Positions 51,740-60,983 of a stretch of DNA of 64,000 nt are shown here, one piece after another. Source of the DNA: MAG-120531 sp038125995 (GTDB lineage: Bacteria; Bacteroidota; Bacteroidia; Flavobacteriales; Flavobacteriaceae); assembly GCA_038125995.1 (NCBI GenBank), contig JAYPEX010000007.1, forward strand, positions 62,001 to 126,000, in the 5' to 3' direction. The notes under the pieces were generated by a model, which was not told where the DNA came from, searched no databases, and was given only the letters and a program-made list of their open reading frames with translations. Made by a program: the position numbers and the translations under genes. Numbering within the stretch: the first letter of the stretch is position 1; each line of letters starts with the position of its first letter.

Positions 51740-53065
51740 ATGGAAGCAAGAGAACTCTTAGCTCATTTATTCAAAAGCAAAAAATTTAAACTACTCTTGG
51801 CAGCTATTTCAATTGTAGTGATTAGCTCTATTATATTCGCTTCCTCCTCCGATGAAGAATCATTGGAGCCCCTAGAACTTGAAGAAGAAACTGTTGTAAA
51901 AGAAGAGAAAGCCAAAGACAGTATGTACTACGGCTTTAATCTCAATCAGTTCGAAGTCGTTAGAGATACCGTTAAATCAGGAGATAGTTTTGGTGAAGTA
52001 CTTTTAAAACACCGCGTTGGTTATCCTGAAATTCACTCGTTAACTACTAAAAAGAATAGAGCTATTTTTGACTTTAGAAAAATTCGAGTTGGAAGACCTT
52101 ATACCATCTTAAAATCAAAGGACTCCATTAATAAAGCAGAGCTCTTTATTTATGAAATTGATAAGGTTAATTACGCTATTGTCGATCTAAGAGAAAAGGT
52201 AAGCTTAGAGCGAAAAGAACGAGAAATCAAATCAGTAGAACGCGAGGCTTCTGGAGTGATTACTACTTCCCTATCAGAAGCGATCTTAGACCAGGGAATT
52301 GATTATGATGTCACCCAAAATTTAGCCTCCATATACGCTTGGACTATTGACTTTTGGAGACTTTCAAAAGGAGATAAATTCAAAGTAATCTACGATGAAT
52401 ACTATCTCAATGACGACACTTATGTAGGTATGGGTCCTATAAAAGCGGCTTATTTTGAACACAACGGAAAAGCATTTTACGCCTTTAGACATCCTTCTCC
52501 AGAAAACAAAAACATCATTGAATACTTTGACGATCAGGGAGAAAATCTCAGAAGAGCCTTTTTAAGAGCACCTGTTAATTTTAGTCGCATTTCTTCACGC
52601 TACAATCTCAAAAGGAGAATCTCCTACTACGGAAACAAAGTAAAGCCACATAAAGGAACCGATTATGCCGCAAAGGTAGGAACCCCAATCATGGCGACAG
52701 CAAACGGAAGAGTCATTGCTGCTTCATACACAAGAGCCAATGGTAACTACGTTAAAATTAGACATAACAATACCTATTCAACTCAATACCTTCACATGAG
52801 TAAACGCAAGGTTAAAAATGGAGATTACGTCAAACAAGGCGATGTGATTGGATGGGTTGGTATGACTGGGAACACCTCTGGGCCTCATGTGTGCTATCGC
52901 TTTTGGAAAAACGGCAAACAAGTAGATCCTCTCAAGGAAAAGCTTCCCAAGGCTGAACCGCTCCCTGAACCATCTAGACTTACATACATCAATACCATTA
53001 CCCCGGTAAAATCTCAATTGGATTGCATTGGATTTTTCAATGAATCCTTTGCACAATCAGAATAA
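51740..53065 (+). CDS. M23-family peptidoglycan endopeptidase
   Basis: A 441-residue envelope protein with an N-terminal membrane anchor (LLLAAISIVVISSIIFA), a middle region with LysM/OapA-like repeats (VKSGDSFGEVLLKH), and a C-terminal LytM-type zinc metallopeptidase: His and Asp in PHKGTDYAA near residue 304, and the HxH-type GPHVCYRF near 382. It cuts peptidoglycan cross-links. Two bases later comes pgi, so both are co-transcribed. The ATG sits 4 bases after a -7 element. Confidence 0.93.
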   Translation: MEARELLAHLFKSKKFKLLLAAISIVVISSIIFASSSDEESLEPLELEEETVVKEEKAKDSMYYGFNLNQFEVVRDTVKSGDSFGEVLLKHRVGYPEIHSLTTKKNRAIFDFRKIRVGRPYTILKSKDSINKAELFIYEIDKVNYAIVDLREKVSLERKEREIKSVEREASGVITTSLSEAILDQGIDYDVTQNLASIYAWTIDFWRLSKGDKFKVIYDEYYLNDDTYVGMGPIKAAYFEHNGKAFYAFRHPSPENKNIIEYFDDQGENLRRAFLRAPVNFSRISSRYNLKRRISYYGNKVKPHKGTDYAAKVGTPIMATANGRVIAASYTRANGNYVKIRHNNTYSTQYLHMSKRKVKNGDYVKQGDVIGWVGMTGNTSGPHVCYRFWKNGKQVDPLKEKLPKAEPLPEPSRLTYINTITPVKSQLDCIGFFNESFAQSE

Positions 53066-53067
53066 TT

Positions 53068-54705
53068 ATGGCATTAGGAACAACAAACCCTACACAAACC
53101 AAGGCGTGGAATGAACTTGCGTCTCACTTTAAAACAGCAAAAAAAGATCGGATTTTAGACCTTTTTAAAGCAGAATCCAACAGAGCTGAAGATTTCTTTA
53201 TCCAGTGGAATGATTTTGCTTTTGACTACTCTAAAAACTGTATTTCAGAGCAAACAAGAACGCTCCTTTTAGAACTTGCTAAGGAAGTAAATTTAAAGGA
53301 TGCGATCAATCAATACTTCTCTGGAGCAACCATCAATGCAACTGAAAATAGAGCTGTATTACACACCGCGCTTAGAGCAAATCCCTCTGCAGATATCAGA
53401 GTTGATGGAAAAAATGTAATGCCCGAAGTCGCTGCTGTCAAAGCAAAAATTAAAGCGTTTTCAGAAGCTGTGATTTCTGGGTCTAAAAAAGGATATACCG
53501 GTAAGGCTTTTACCGATGTAGTCAATATTGGAATTGGAGGATCGGACTTAGGGCCAGCCATGGTCGTTGAAGCACTAGCCTATTATCAAAACCATCTCAA
53601 GATGCACTTTGTGAGTAACGTAGATGGGGATCACGTATCAGAAGTGATCAAGGGGCTTAACCCTGAAACAACCCTTTTTGTAGTGGTGTCAAAAACATTT
53701 ACTACTCAAGAAACGCTCAGTAATGCTACTACGATTAAGAATTGGTTTTTAGAAACTGCTTCACAAGCAGATGTTGCAAAACACTTTGCTGCAGTATCGA
53801 CCAATCTAGAGGCGATTGAGAACTTTGGAATTGACCTTGAAAACGTATTCCCGATGTGGGATTGGGTTGGTGGTCGTTTCTCTCTTTGGAGTGCCGTTGG
53901 ATTATCGATTGCTCTTTCGGTAGGTTACGATCATTTTGAAGGCCTTTTAGAAGGAGCAAGAGCCATGGATGATCATTTTAAATCGACAGATTTTCAAGAC
54001 AATATTCCAGTGATGATGGCGCTTATTAGTGTGTGGTATGCTAATTTCCACGGGGCTGAATCAGAGGCGATCATTCCATACACTCAATATTTAAGTCGTT
54101 TTGCTGCTTATTTGCAACAAGGGATTATGGAGAGTAATGGAAAGTATGTCGACCGTTCAGGTGCAAAGGTAACCTATCAAACAGGTACCATTATCTGGGG
54201 AGAGCCAGGAACCAATTCACAACACGCCTTCTTCCAACTAATTCACCAAGGAACTAAAATGATCCCAACGGATTTTATCGGTTACAAAAAATCGCTCCAC
54301 CAAAAACAAGATCATCACGATAAATTGATGTCCAATTTTTTCGCGCAAACGGAAGCTCTTTGTAAGGGTAAAGCCAGAGAAGAAGTTATCGCAGAGTTTG
54401 AAGCTAAAGGAACTGATTTAAAAAACGTTGAACATATTATTCCATTTAAAGTTTTTGAAGGGAATAAACCTACCAACACCTTTTTAATCGATCAATTAAC
54501 ACCTCAATCCCTAGGTGCGCTGATAGCCGCCTATGAGCATAAAATCTTTGTTCAAGGAGTGATTTGGAATATCTACAGTTATGACCAATGGGGTGTGGAA
54601 CTCGGGAAGCAATTAGCCAATACCATTTTAAAAGACATTGAAGGGACTGCTCAAGGAGATCACGATCCTTCAACAACCCATCTTCTCAAGCGCTATTTGA
54701 GCTAG
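53068..54705 (+). CDS. pgi: glucose-6-phosphate isomerase
   Basis: A 545-residue glycolytic enzyme interconverting glucose-6-P and fructose-6-P. The two PROSITE-type blocks are present: DWVGGRFSLWSAVGLSIAL and the C-terminal GVELGKQLA, plus SKTFTTQETLSNA and GIGGSDLGPAMV. It follows the M23 gene by 2 bases; there is no metabolic link to it. Confidence 0.97.
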   Translation: MALGTTNPTQTKAWNELASHFKTAKKDRILDLFKAESNRAEDFFIQWNDFAFDYSKNCISEQTRTLLLELAKEVNLKDAINQYFSGATINATENRAVLHTALRANPSADIRVDGKNVMPEVAAVKAKIKAFSEAVISGSKKGYTGKAFTDVVNIGIGGSDLGPAMVVEALAYYQNHLKMHFVSNVDGDHVSEVIKGLNPETTLFVVVSKTFTTQETLSNATTIKNWFLETASQADVAKHFAAVSTNLEAIENFGIDLENVFPMWDWVGGRFSLWSAVGLSIALSVGYDHFEGLLEGARAMDDHFKSTDFQDNIPVMMALISVWYANFHGAESEAIIPYTQYLSRFAAYLQQGIMESNGKYVDRSGAKVTYQTGTIIWGEPGTNSQHAFFQLIHQGTKMIPTDFIGYKKSLHQKQDHHDKLMSNFFAQTEALCKGKAREEVIAEFEAKGTDLKNVEHIIPFKVFEGNKPTNTFLIDQLTPQSLGALIAAYEHKIFVQGVIWNIYSYDQWGVELGKQLANTILKDIEGTAQGDHDPSTTHLLKRYLS

Positions 54706-54812
54706 ATAGGGTTTTGTTGAGTTTTTTAAGTCATATTTGCCACAAAATAAGTATGATTTTCTGATAATATGTTAAATTTTACTAAATTTACATTGCTAAA
54801 ATTAACAGTTCG

Positions 54813-54829
54813 CTAACATTCATTGTTAG
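54813..54829. promoter_or_regulatory. palindrome upstream of the second TonB receptor
   Basis: CTAACA (54813-54818), TTCAT, TGTTAG (54824-54829): a perfect 6-base inverted repeat placed 8 bases before the -7 element at 54838-54845, where a repressor would block polymerase. It does not look like a standard Fur box. Confidence 0.4.
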
Positions 54830-54837
54830 ATCTTCTG

Positions 54838-54845
54838 TAATTTTG
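54838..54845 (+). promoter_or_regulatory. -7 element of the second TonB receptor gene
   Basis: TAATTTTG matches TAnnTTTG, 29 bases before the ATG. Confidence 0.55.
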
Positions 54846-54874
54846 CAGGATAAAATTAAACTTTAATTTATTAC

Positions 54875-57385
54875 ATGAAAAAAATGCTCACTTCGATTGT
54901 ATGTTGCTTAGCAGCTACAATCACCTTTGCTCAAGAAACCGAAACGTCATCGTCTACGGTTGAATTAGAAGAAGTAGTAGTGCTTCAATCCAAAGTGATT
55001 GATGTTGCTAAAGAACGAGTTACGCCTGTGGCTGTAACTTCGATTAAAGCAAGTGAAATCGCTTTAAAAGTAGGGAACTTAGAATTCCCAGAGATTATGA
55101 ACACCACTCCAGGTGTGTACGCTACCAAACAAGGTGGTGGTTATGGAGATTCTAGAATCTCTTTAAGAGGATTTGATCAACGCAACACTTCATTTTTGAT
55201 CAACGGTCAGCCGGTGAACGATATGGAAAATGGATGGGTGTATTGGTCTAACTGGCAAGGTCTAACTGATGTTGCTTCAGGAATTCAAATCCAAAGAGGT
55301 TTAGGAGCATCCCGTCTTGCTGTACCATCTGTGGGAGGAACTGTTTCTATTTTTACAAAAACTGCTGCTGTAGCTGAAGGGGGATCCTTGACTCAAGTAA
55401 TGGGGAACGACGGATACCGCAAAACTTCATTTGTTTACAACACTGGTAAAAACGACAACGGTTGGGCTTCATCAATTTTATTGTCTAAATGGCAAGGAGA
55501 TGGATATGTTTACAACACTAGCGGAGAGGGATTAACCTATTTCTTTGCAGTTGGATACGCTCCAGAAGACTCTAAACACTCGGTAAACTTTTCATTCTTA
55601 GGAGCAGGTCAATGGCACCACCAACGTGATGCTTGGGTTTCAATCCGTGATTACCAAAACTTTGGTAAGGATGGAATCGATCAGCGTTGGAATACCAATG
55701 GTGGTATCCTTAGAGGAGAAGAATACAACTTGAGAAGAAACTTCTACAACAAGCCACTTGCTACCTTAAACTGGGATTACCAAATCTCTAAAAACGTAAC
55801 ACTTGCAACTTCACTATACGGATCTGCAGGACGTGGAGGAGGAACTGGACCAAGAGGAAACAACTACCGATCTTCTGTGGCGGATTTACTTCCATACAAC
55901 ATAGACTTAACACAACACTACTTAGAAAACGGTAGAGGTTCTCGTTTAGCCAATGGATTCATTGACTACGATGCCGTAGTTGCTAACAATATTCAAACAA
56001 CAAATCCCTATTCTGGATCTATTAGCAATTTTGTTGGATCTCGCATTGGATCAAATGGATTTAGAAATGACAATGTAAACCGTTCTGTTCTTGTACGCAG
56101 ATCTTCTATGAACTCACATGACTGGGTTGGAGCGATCTCTTCATTGGATATCAAAAGTGGTAAATTCAGATATTCTGTAGGAGTTGATTTAAGAGACTAC
56201 ACCGGATATCACTACCGTGTCTTAAACGATTTATTAGGTTTAGACGGTTACTATTCAACTGGAAACAAAAACTCAGCTGGTCAAATCATCGAGACTTTAG
56301 TTGAAGCCTCTCCATTCAAAAATACTGGTATTCGTGGTCCTAAAATAGATTACTACAACATCGGTAAAGTGGGTTGGCAAGGTATGAACACCATGATTGA
56401 ATACAACAACGACAACAAATTAACAGCTGTATTACAAGCTGGTTTATCGAATCAATCATTCCAAAGATTGGATTATTTTGATCAACCAAACAATCCTGTT
56501 TCAAACAAGGAAAATGTTGGTGGTGGTTACATCAAAGGTGGATCGAATATCAACATCAATGAGAAGTCTAATATCTTCTTCAACGCTGGTTATATTTCAA
56601 GACAACCAAACTTTGATGCCGTATTCCCTAACTTTGCGAACAACGTCAATAAAGACCTTCAAAATGAAGAAATCAAATCGATTGAATTCGGATACGGTTA
56701 TACTACTAAGTCTTTTAATATGAATATCAATGCTTACTCAACTACCTGGGGAAATCGTTTTGTAAGCCGTTCCTTAACAAACCAACAAGGAGTGGATGGA
56801 TTCGCACAATTTAAAAACATTGATGTACTACACCAAGGACTTGAATTTGAAGCAGAGTACAGTCCTACTTACCGATTCAAACTTCGCGGAATGCTTTCAT
56901 TAGGAGATTGGAGATATACGAAAGATTTTGAAGCTGAATTATTTGATGGGAACCAACAATCTATCGGTACTGGAAAACTTTACACCGACGGTGCTAAAGT
57001 AGGAGATGCTGCTCAGTTTACTACATATATCGAAGCAGTATATCGTTTGGAAGGAGTTAGCCTTGATTTTGGATACCGTTTCGTTGACGGGCTATATGCT
57101 GATTACTCGATCACCGATTCAGCGTTTACTCAAGCAAACAATGCAGGAGCGCTTAAATTACCATCTTATGGTATTGCTGACTTAGGAGCAACTGCTTATT
57201 TAAGCAGCAACTTAAGCTTGCGTGTTAACATCAACAACTTATTTGATACTGTTTATATTGCTGAATCCAATACCAATATTCATGCAAACGCTAACTCTAC
57301 GACATGGAATGGTGTAGATGTTCGCAACTCGGTATGGTTTGGATTTGGTCAAACTTGGAATGCTTCTTTAAAATACCGTTTCTAA
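54875..57385 (+). CDS. TonB-dependent receptor
   Basis: An 836-residue outer-membrane receptor with signal peptide MKKMLTSIVCCLAATITFAQ, a plug (PVAVTSIKASEIALK, DSRISLRGFDQRNTSFLING), and a beta barrel ending SLKYRF. It lacks the N-terminal carboxypeptidase-like domain of the first receptor. No SusD partner lies next to it, so it is more likely a siderophore- or metal-type receptor than a glycan one; the ligand cannot be named. It ends in an intrinsic terminator. Confidence 0.9.
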   Translation: MKKMLTSIVCCLAATITFAQETETSSSTVELEEVVVLQSKVIDVAKERVTPVAVTSIKASEIALKVGNLEFPEIMNTTPGVYATKQGGGYGDSRISLRGFDQRNTSFLINGQPVNDMENGWVYWSNWQGLTDVASGIQIQRGLGASRLAVPSVGGTVSIFTKTAAVAEGGSLTQVMGNDGYRKTSFVYNTGKNDNGWASSILLSKWQGDGYVYNTSGEGLTYFFAVGYAPEDSKHSVNFSFLGAGQWHHQRDAWVSIRDYQNFGKDGIDQRWNTNGGILRGEEYNLRRNFYNKPLATLNWDYQISKNVTLATSLYGSAGRGGGTGPRGNNYRSSVADLLPYNIDLTQHYLENGRGSRLANGFIDYDAVVANNIQTTNPYSGSISNFVGSRIGSNGFRNDNVNRSVLVRRSSMNSHDWVGAISSLDIKSGKFRYSVGVDLRDYTGYHYRVLNDLLGLDGYYSTGNKNSAGQIIETLVEASPFKNTGIRGPKIDYYNIGKVGWQGMNTMIEYNNDNKLTAVLQAGLSNQSFQRLDYFDQPNNPVSNKENVGGGYIKGGSNININEKSNIFFNAGYISRQPNFDAVFPNFANNVNKDLQNEEIKSIEFGYGYTTKSFNMNINAYSTTWGNRFVSRSLTNQQGVDGFAQFKNIDVLHQGLEFEAEYSPTYRFKLRGMLSLGDWRYTKDFEAELFDGNQQSIGTGKLYTDGAKVGDAAQFTTYIEAVYRLEGVSLDFGYRFVDGLYADYSITDSAFTQANNAGALKLPSYGIADLGATAYLSSNLSLRVNINNLFDTVYIAESNTNIHANANSTTWNGVDVRNSVWFGFGQTWNASLKYRF

Positions 57386-57407
57386 GAAACTTCCTTATAA
57401 GATCTAA

Positions 57408-57437
57408 AAAAAGCCTCGTCTTTGACGGGGTTTTTTT
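57408..57437 (+). terminator. intrinsic terminator after the second TonB receptor
   Basis: AAAGCCTCGTC pairs with GACGGGGTTT (two G-T pairs) around a 3-base loop, followed by seven T. Confidence 0.82.
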
Positions 57438-57468
57438 ATGTACATTTACAAAAACAAACACTTTCAAC

Positions 57469-57912
57469 ATGGCATATTCATACATTTTATCACTTCATTC
57501 GTATTTTGCATACATCGTACTCCTTATTTTGATTTATGCAGTCTATAACGCGATCAAAGGATGGAAAACCAATAAGGCGTTTTTCGATTTGGGAAAAGAC
57601 CTTCGATTGAGTCTTTTTGCTCTTATTCTTTCACACTTGCAATTGCTCATTGGATTAGTATTGTATTTTGTATCCCCTAACGGTCTTAATGCAATTCAAA
57701 AACAAGGCATGGGAGGATTGGATTCCGTGGCAAGACTTCTCGCTGTCGAACATCCCTTTGTGAACATTCTAGCAATTGTTTTTATCACCATTGGATGGTC
57801 AAAACACAAAAAACAAATGGAAGCTGTCAAAAAATTTAAGACCATTGGTGTCTTTTACGCTATTGGATTGGTTTTATTATTGAGCAGGATTCCTTGGGGT
57901 CAATGGTTCTAG
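57469..57912 (+). CDS. small four-helix membrane protein
   Basis: A 147-residue inner-membrane protein with four predicted helices (about 10-27, 47-70, 93-112, 127-145) and conserved-looking His and Gln in HSYFAYIVLL, SHLQLLIGLVLYFVSP and VEHPF. It resembles small Bacteroidota proteins sometimes called cytochrome b-like; I do not claim heme binding. The frame opens upstream in the preceding gene, but the ATG at 57469 follows a terminator and a TACATTTA near -7 element. Confidence 0.7.
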   Translation: MAYSYILSLHSYFAYIVLLILIYAVYNAIKGWKTNKAFFDLGKDLRLSLFALILSHLQLLIGLVLYFVSPNGLNAIQKQGMGGLDSVARLLAVEHPFVNILAIVFITIGWSKHKKQMEAVKKFKTIGVFYAIGLVLLLSRIPWGQWF

Positions 57913-59021
57913 TAGGTGAGATTAGCGAGCTCTGCGCCAACTGCTGAGCCAATGGCGACTCCCATGCCACCAAGACGAACACCGCAATAAACATCATTAG
58001 AAAGGGCCTTAACAATAGGTCCTTTTTGTGTTCCTACACCCATGATACCGGACCATTGTTGATCAATTTCATAAGAAGTATGTGGTAAAATAATTTCACT
58101 CAACACGTTGTGTAGTTGATGGATGATTTGATCAGTTGTTTCAAAAACGGTAGTTTCTTCTCCCTTAAAATTGAGATTTCGAGCACCGCCAATTAGGATG
58201 CGATTTTCAACATTTCTGAAGTAATAATAGCCTTCATCCATATGAAAAACACCCTTGATCTTTAAGTGGTCGATCGGCTTGGTGATCATCACTTGAGCAC
58301 GAGCGGGTTGAATGTCTTCTTCGATCATCTGAGAAGCAAAACCATTGGTGGCTATTAGCAATTTAGAAGTGTAAAAATCACCTTCACTGGTGTGAATCTG
58401 AACTTTGTTTTGAAGTTGTGTATAGGATTGAACCTCCATGCCATAAAGCAATTGAATCTCTTTGGACTGTGCGATATAGATGAGTCGTTTCATCATTTCA
58501 CCCGTATTGATTTGGCCTTCAAAAGGAGATCCTATATAAGCGTTGGCACAGTTTTCAAAATCAAACCGGTTTGGATAGACATGAAATGGAGCAGATAGGA
58601 ACACCTCCTCAAGCATCTGATTAACAAGATCTAAATGATCCAGAGAATTTTGAAAATCCTCTTGATTAAAAAACACATCATAGCCTCCGTGATTTTGATA
58701 CCCAATAGCTTTTAATCCCAAACGGGATTTGAGTAATTGAACTCCCTCCCATCGCGTTCGAACCAAATCGATAACCTCTTGCTGGGAATGAGATTTTAGA
58801 TCTGATACGATTTCTGAAATAGACCCAAAACAAGAAAAACCAGCATTTTTAGTGCTCGCTCCTTTGGGTAGAATTCCCTTATCCAATACCAAAATTTTAG
58901 CTTTGGGGTATTGTTCTCTAAGACTCAGTGCGCAATTAAGTCCAACTATTCCACTGCCGATAATACAGAAATCAACATTTGTAAACCAGCTTTGAAGCTC
59001 CCAATAACTAAATCCTTTCAT
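57909..59021 (-). CDS. FAD-dependent oxidoreductase (DAO family)
   Basis: A 370-residue D-amino-acid-oxidase-fold flavoprotein: N-terminal FAD motif CIIGSGIVGLNCALSL, LVLDKGILPKGASTKNAGFS and C-terminal GVRLGGMGVAIG. The nearest known groups are gamma-glutamylputrescine oxidase and glycine oxidase types; the substrate is unknown. It overlaps the convergent gene by 4 bases and starts 33 bases from the accC terminator hairpin. Confidence 0.85.
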   Translation of the reverse strand: MKGFSYWELQSWFTNVDFCIIGSGIVGLNCALSLREQYPKAKILVLDKGILPKGASTKNAGFSCFGSISEIVSDLKSHSQQEVIDLVRTRWEGVQLLKSRLGLKAIGYQNHGGYDVFFNQEDFQNSLDHLDLVNQMLEEVFLSAPFHVYPNRFDFENCANAYIGSPFEGQINTGEMMKRLIYIAQSKEIQLLYGMEVQSYTQLQNKVQIHTSEGDFYTSKLLIATNGFASQMIEEDIQPARAQVMITKPIDHLKIKGVFHMDEGYYYFRNVENRILIGGARNLNFKGEETTVFETTDQIIHQLHNVLSEIILPHTSYEIDQQWSGIMGVGTQKGPIVKALSNDVYCGVRLGGMGVAIGSAVGAELANLTY

Positions 59022-59032
59022 GTATTAAATAT

Positions 59033-59068
59033 ACAAAAAAAGACCCCCGAACTAGATTAGAACGGGGG
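59033..59068 (-). terminator. intrinsic terminator after accC
   Basis: CCCCCG (59044-59049) pairs with CGGGGG (59063-59068) with a T-run on the minus strand beyond 59042. Confidence 0.82.
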
Positions 59069-59090
59069 TTTAATTGATGATTGAAAGAGT

Positions 59091-60437
59091 TTAAGCCTGA
59101 GGCTCCATTTCCCAACTCTCCATGAATTTTGTAGTGTAATTTCCAGCGATATAATCAGGATGATCCATCAGCTGTCGATGAAATGGTATGGTCGTTTTTA
59201 TTCCTTCAATGACAAACTCATCCAATGCTCTTTTCATCTTGTTAATCGCCTCTTCTCTTGTCTGAGCCGTAGTGATTAACTTAGCGATCATCGAATCGTA
59301 ATGTGGAGGAATTACATATCCGCTATAGACGTGTGTGTCTAGGCGTATTCCATGCCCTCCAGGAGTGTGAAGGGTGGTAATTTTACCAGGACTTGGTCTA
59401 AAGTCGTTATAGGGATCTTCCGCGTTGATTCTACACTCGATCGAGTGAAGTTTTGGAAGGTAATTTTTACCTGAAATTGGAACTCCAGCAGCTACTAAAA
59501 TCTGCTCGCGAATCAAATCGTAATCGATCACTTGTTCGGTGATGGGATGTTCTACTTGAATACGCGTATTCATCTCCATAAAGTAGAAATTTCGGTGTTT
59601 GTCTACCAAAAATTCAATGGTTCCAGCTCCTTCGTATTTAATAGACTCAGCTGCTAGAACAGCCGCATCTCCCATTTTCTGGCGAAGCTGATCAGTCATA
59701 AATGGAGAAGGCGTTTCTTCAGTAAGTTTTTGGTGTCTACGCTGAATCGAACAGTCGCGTTCAGAAAGGTGACAAGCTTTTCCTTTTTGATCTCCAACCA
59801 CTTGAATTTCGATATGACGTGGCTCTTCAATGAGTTTTTCCATATACATACCCCCGTTTCCAAAAGCGGCTGTTGCTTCTTGTACTGCAGATTCAAATAA
59901 TGCTTCCATTTTATCTTCAGACCAAACGGCACGCATCCCTTTTCCTCCACCACCAGCAGTCGCTTTAATCATGACTGGATAGCCTATTTCTTTAGCTAAT
60001 TTCTTAGCCTCTTTGACATCTTTAAGAAGTCCGTCAGAACCAGGAATTGTAGGAACTCCTGCATTCTTCATGGTTTCTTTAGCAGTCGCCTTATCTCCCA
60101 TTTTGTTGATCATCTCGGCAGAAGCTCCGATAAACTTAATCTTGTGTTCCGCACAGATCTTTGAAAAATTGGCGTTTTCAGATAAGAATCCATATCCAGG
60201 GTGAATGGCATCAGCATTGGTGATCTCAGCAGCGGCAATGATATTAGGAATCTTTAAGTAGGATTCCCTACTCTGTGCTGGTCCGATACATACCGCCTCA
60301 TCCGCAAAGCGAACGTGCAAACTCTCTTCGTCAGCTTTTGAGTAAACCGCCACGGTCTTAATCCCCATTTCTCTACAGGTTCTAATAACCCTCAATGCGA
60401 TTTCTCCTCTATTGGCAATTAATATTTTTTTAAACAT
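59091..60437 (-). CDS. accC: biotin carboxylase subunit of acetyl-CoA carboxylase
   Basis: A 448-residue ATP-grasp enzyme carboxylating biotin on AccB. Seen: KILIANRGEIALRVIRTC at the N-terminus, the glycine-rich ATP loop KATAGGGGKGMR, EERDCSIQRRHQK-type block (here SERDCSIQRRHQKL) and the metal site MEMNTRIQVEHPITE. It is the last gene of the fabH-accB-accC unit, 40 bases after accB. Confidence 0.97.
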   Translation of the reverse strand: MFKKILIANRGEIALRVIRTCREMGIKTVAVYSKADEESLHVRFADEAVCIGPAQSRESYLKIPNIIAAAEITNADAIHPGYGFLSENANFSKICAEHKIKFIGASAEMINKMGDKATAKETMKNAGVPTIPGSDGLLKDVKEAKKLAKEIGYPVMIKATAGGGGKGMRAVWSEDKMEALFESAVQEATAAFGNGGMYMEKLIEEPRHIEIQVVGDQKGKACHLSERDCSIQRRHQKLTEETPSPFMTDQLRQKMGDAAVLAAESIKYEGAGTIEFLVDKHRNFYFMEMNTRIQVEHPITEQVIDYDLIREQILVAAGVPISGKNYLPKLHSIECRINAEDPYNDFRPSPGKITTLHTPGGHGIRLDTHVYSGYVIPPHYDSMIAKLITTAQTREEAINKMKRALDEFVIEGIKTTIPFHRQLMDHPDYIAGNYTTKFMESWEMEPQA

Positions 60438-60477
60438 ATGACGTTTAATTTATTGATAGATTGGTTACTAGAAATCC

Positions 60478-60957
60478 CTATGATGGGTCTACTAAGAATA
60501 AAGGTTGATCGAATTCAACTGGTGAAGCATCGTCAACTAATACTTTGACAATTTTTCCAGATACTTCGCTCTCGATTTCGTTGAATAACTTCATCGCTTC
60601 AATGACACATAGTGGGTCTCCTTCAGAAATTGAAGATCCAACCTCAACAAAATTAGATTTGTCAGGAGATGGCTTTCTGTAAAATGTTCCGATAATTGGC
60701 GATTTTACAGTGATATACTTACTGTTATCATCCGCAGCAGCTTCAGTGGTAGCAGCTGATGCTGCTTCAGGTGCAGCAGCTGGTATTACAGCAGGAGCTG
60801 CAGCAACAGGAGCTTGATGAATATAAGTAACATCAGAAGGTCTTTGTGCAGATCCCGTTTTAATGGTAATCTTCCAATCTTCCATCTCGAGTTTTACTTC
60901 ACTAGCTCCAGATTTCGCTACGAATTTAATCAGTTGTTGAATTTCTTTAACATCCAT
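60478..60957 (-). CDS. accB: biotin carboxyl carrier protein of acetyl-CoA carboxylase
   Basis: A 159-residue protein with an Ala/Pro-rich flexible linker (about 50-80) and a C-terminal biotinyl domain with the EAMKL biotinylation motif, the Lys being near residue 122. It carries biotin between AccC and the carboxyltransferase. Only accB and accC are here; accA and accD are elsewhere. Confidence 0.97.
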   Translation of the reverse strand: MDVKEIQQLIKFVAKSGASEVKLEMEDWKITIKTGSAQRPSDVTYIHQAPVAAAPAVIPAAAPEAASAATTEAAADDNSKYITVKSPIIGTFYRKPSPDKSNFVEVGSSISEGDPLCVIEAMKLFNEIESEVSGKIVKVLVDDASPVEFDQPLFLVDPS

Positions 60958-60983
60958 TGTATTGTGATTTAGTTGTTTTTAAT

